Shown: positions 63,550-64,000 of the stretch, piece after piece
Position numbering within the stretch: position 1 is the stretch's first letter
Layout of the letters: each line of letters starts with the position of its first letter
DNA from: Marinitoga sp. 38H-ov
GTDB lineage: Bacteria; Thermotogota; Thermotogae; Petrotogales; Petrotogaceae
Direction of reading: 5' to 3'
Assembly (NCBI RefSeq): GCF_011057715.1
Contig: NZ_LNGH01000002.1
Location: 62,001-126,000 of the forward strand
DNA: 64,000 nucleotides
The notes under the pieces: generated by a model
What the model was told of the DNA's origin: nothing
What the model saw: only the letters and a program-made list of their open reading frames with translations
Database searches by the model: none
Made by a program: the position numbers and the translations under genes

Positions 63550-64000
63550 ATGAATTTTTTAGATTATTTAAATGAAATAATTATTGAATTAGATGGATAT
63601 AAAATAAAATATTCAAATAAAACCGCAAAAGAATACGGCTTTAAAGAAAATATTGAAATAATAAACGTTTTTACATTTAATGAAATTGATAAATTAATAT
63701 ATCATATTATAAATAAAAAAGATTATTTTATAGAAACAACAATTTATTTTTTTCAAGGTTCTAGCAAATTTTGTAAAATTATTTATTTAAGTAATGAAAA
63801 CAAAATCATCATCGAGGATAAAACTGAAAAAGAATTAATTAAAAAAGTTAAATCTGATTTTATAACATCTTTATCTCATGAATTAAGAACTCCATTGTCT
63901 ATTTTAAAGGGGAATATATATTTAATTGAAGATTTAAATAAAAATAATTTATTAATTAAGCCCATTAATAATTCTAAAAAATCATTAAATAGAATCGAAA
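63550..64000 (+). CDS. phoR: Phosphate sensor histidine kinase, 5' part only
   Basis: The first 150 codons of a kinase cut by the window end. A PAS-like region (about 10-95; KIKYSNKTAKEYGFKENIEI) is followed by the dimerisation/phospho-acceptor domain SDFITSLSHELRTPLSILKG, His in the H-box. No membrane helix is seen before the kinase, unlike most PhoR, so this part looks cytosolic. ATG 63550 lies one base after the phoB stop. Confidence 0.9.
   Translation, partial: MNFLDYLNEIIIELDGYKIKYSNKTAKEYGFKENIEIINVFTFNEIDKLIYHIINKKDYFIETTIYFFQGSSKFCKIIYLSNENKIIIEDKTEKELIKKVKSDFITSLSHELRTPLSILKGNIYLIEDLNKNNLLIKPINNSKKSLNRIE

Overview
The window is gene-dense, very AT-rich bacterial chromosome. Gene content and signals point to the Thermotogota, probably a Marinitoga- or Petrotoga-like (Petrotogaceae) anaerobe. 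The evidence is a pyrophosphate-type phosphofructokinase, archaeal-type phosphoglycerate mutase, IorAB indolepyruvate:ferredoxin oxidoreductase, a lysine riboswitch almost motif-for-motif like the Thermotoga maritima one, and low GC with strong GGAGG ribosome sites. There is no prophage, insertion sequence or CRISPR array. The genus is an inference.

Layout. 1-5.7 kb: methylglyoxal synthase, a ferritin-like protein, iorAB, a small orphan, an XRE/S24 repressor with its own palindromes, and an EamA exporter. 5.7-14.7 kb (minus strand): uvrB, PPi-phosphofructokinase, PiT phosphate transporter with its DUF47 partner, a membrane-anchored J-protein, a thioredoxin-like protein, a UPF0173 hydrolase, a cation/Ca exchanger, a putative membrane zinc protease and a degenerate nitrilase-like protein. 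14.9-19.7 kb (plus): a PspC/LiaF-like envelope-stress operon with an ABC-2 exporter. 19.8-21.7 kb: mnmG. 22.1-30.2 kb (minus): a lysine operon (asd-lysA-dapA-dapB-dapH-lysC-aminotransferase-deacetylase; acetylated DAP route, no dapF) under a lysine riboswitch, then tRNA-Ser(GGA), tdk, comEC-like and apgM.

33.7-37.8 kb: HAD hydrolase, DUF364 protein, a fused free-methionine-sulfoxide-reductase-like GAF protein and dnaA. 37.9-42.5 kb (minus): cobalamin riboswitch followed by DUF71-B12, cbiP, cbiB, cobD-like and cobO genes. 42.7-43.4 kb: a decaying beta-propeller pseudogene, then a sugar kinase. 44.5-50.4 kb (plus): lplA, a flavin split-barrel protein and a complete four-gene 2-oxoacid (pyruvate-type) dehydrogenase complex, unusual in a lineage that normally uses pyruvate:ferredoxin oxidoreductase. 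50.5-58.8 kb: anion transporter, cysK, glpK-tsaE-ychF-queA-EamA exporter, iron alcohol dehydrogenase. 58.9 kb to the end: pstSCAB-phoU-phoB-phoR (phoR cut by the window edge) behind a possible Pho-box.

Cross-cutting signals: (i) at least four genes (DUF47, cbiB, the YbiR-like transporter, tsaE) have a good Shine-Dalgarno but only ATT/ATA/ATC at the right spacing, suggesting recurrent non-canonical starts; (ii) convergent genes repeatedly share one hairpin terminator that overlaps both stop codons; (iii) most visible promoters carry an extended -10 (TGnTATAAT) and a weak -35. I found no clearly new multi-gene system; the non-canonical starts, the degenerate nitrilase/protease pair and the PDH cluster are the best leads.
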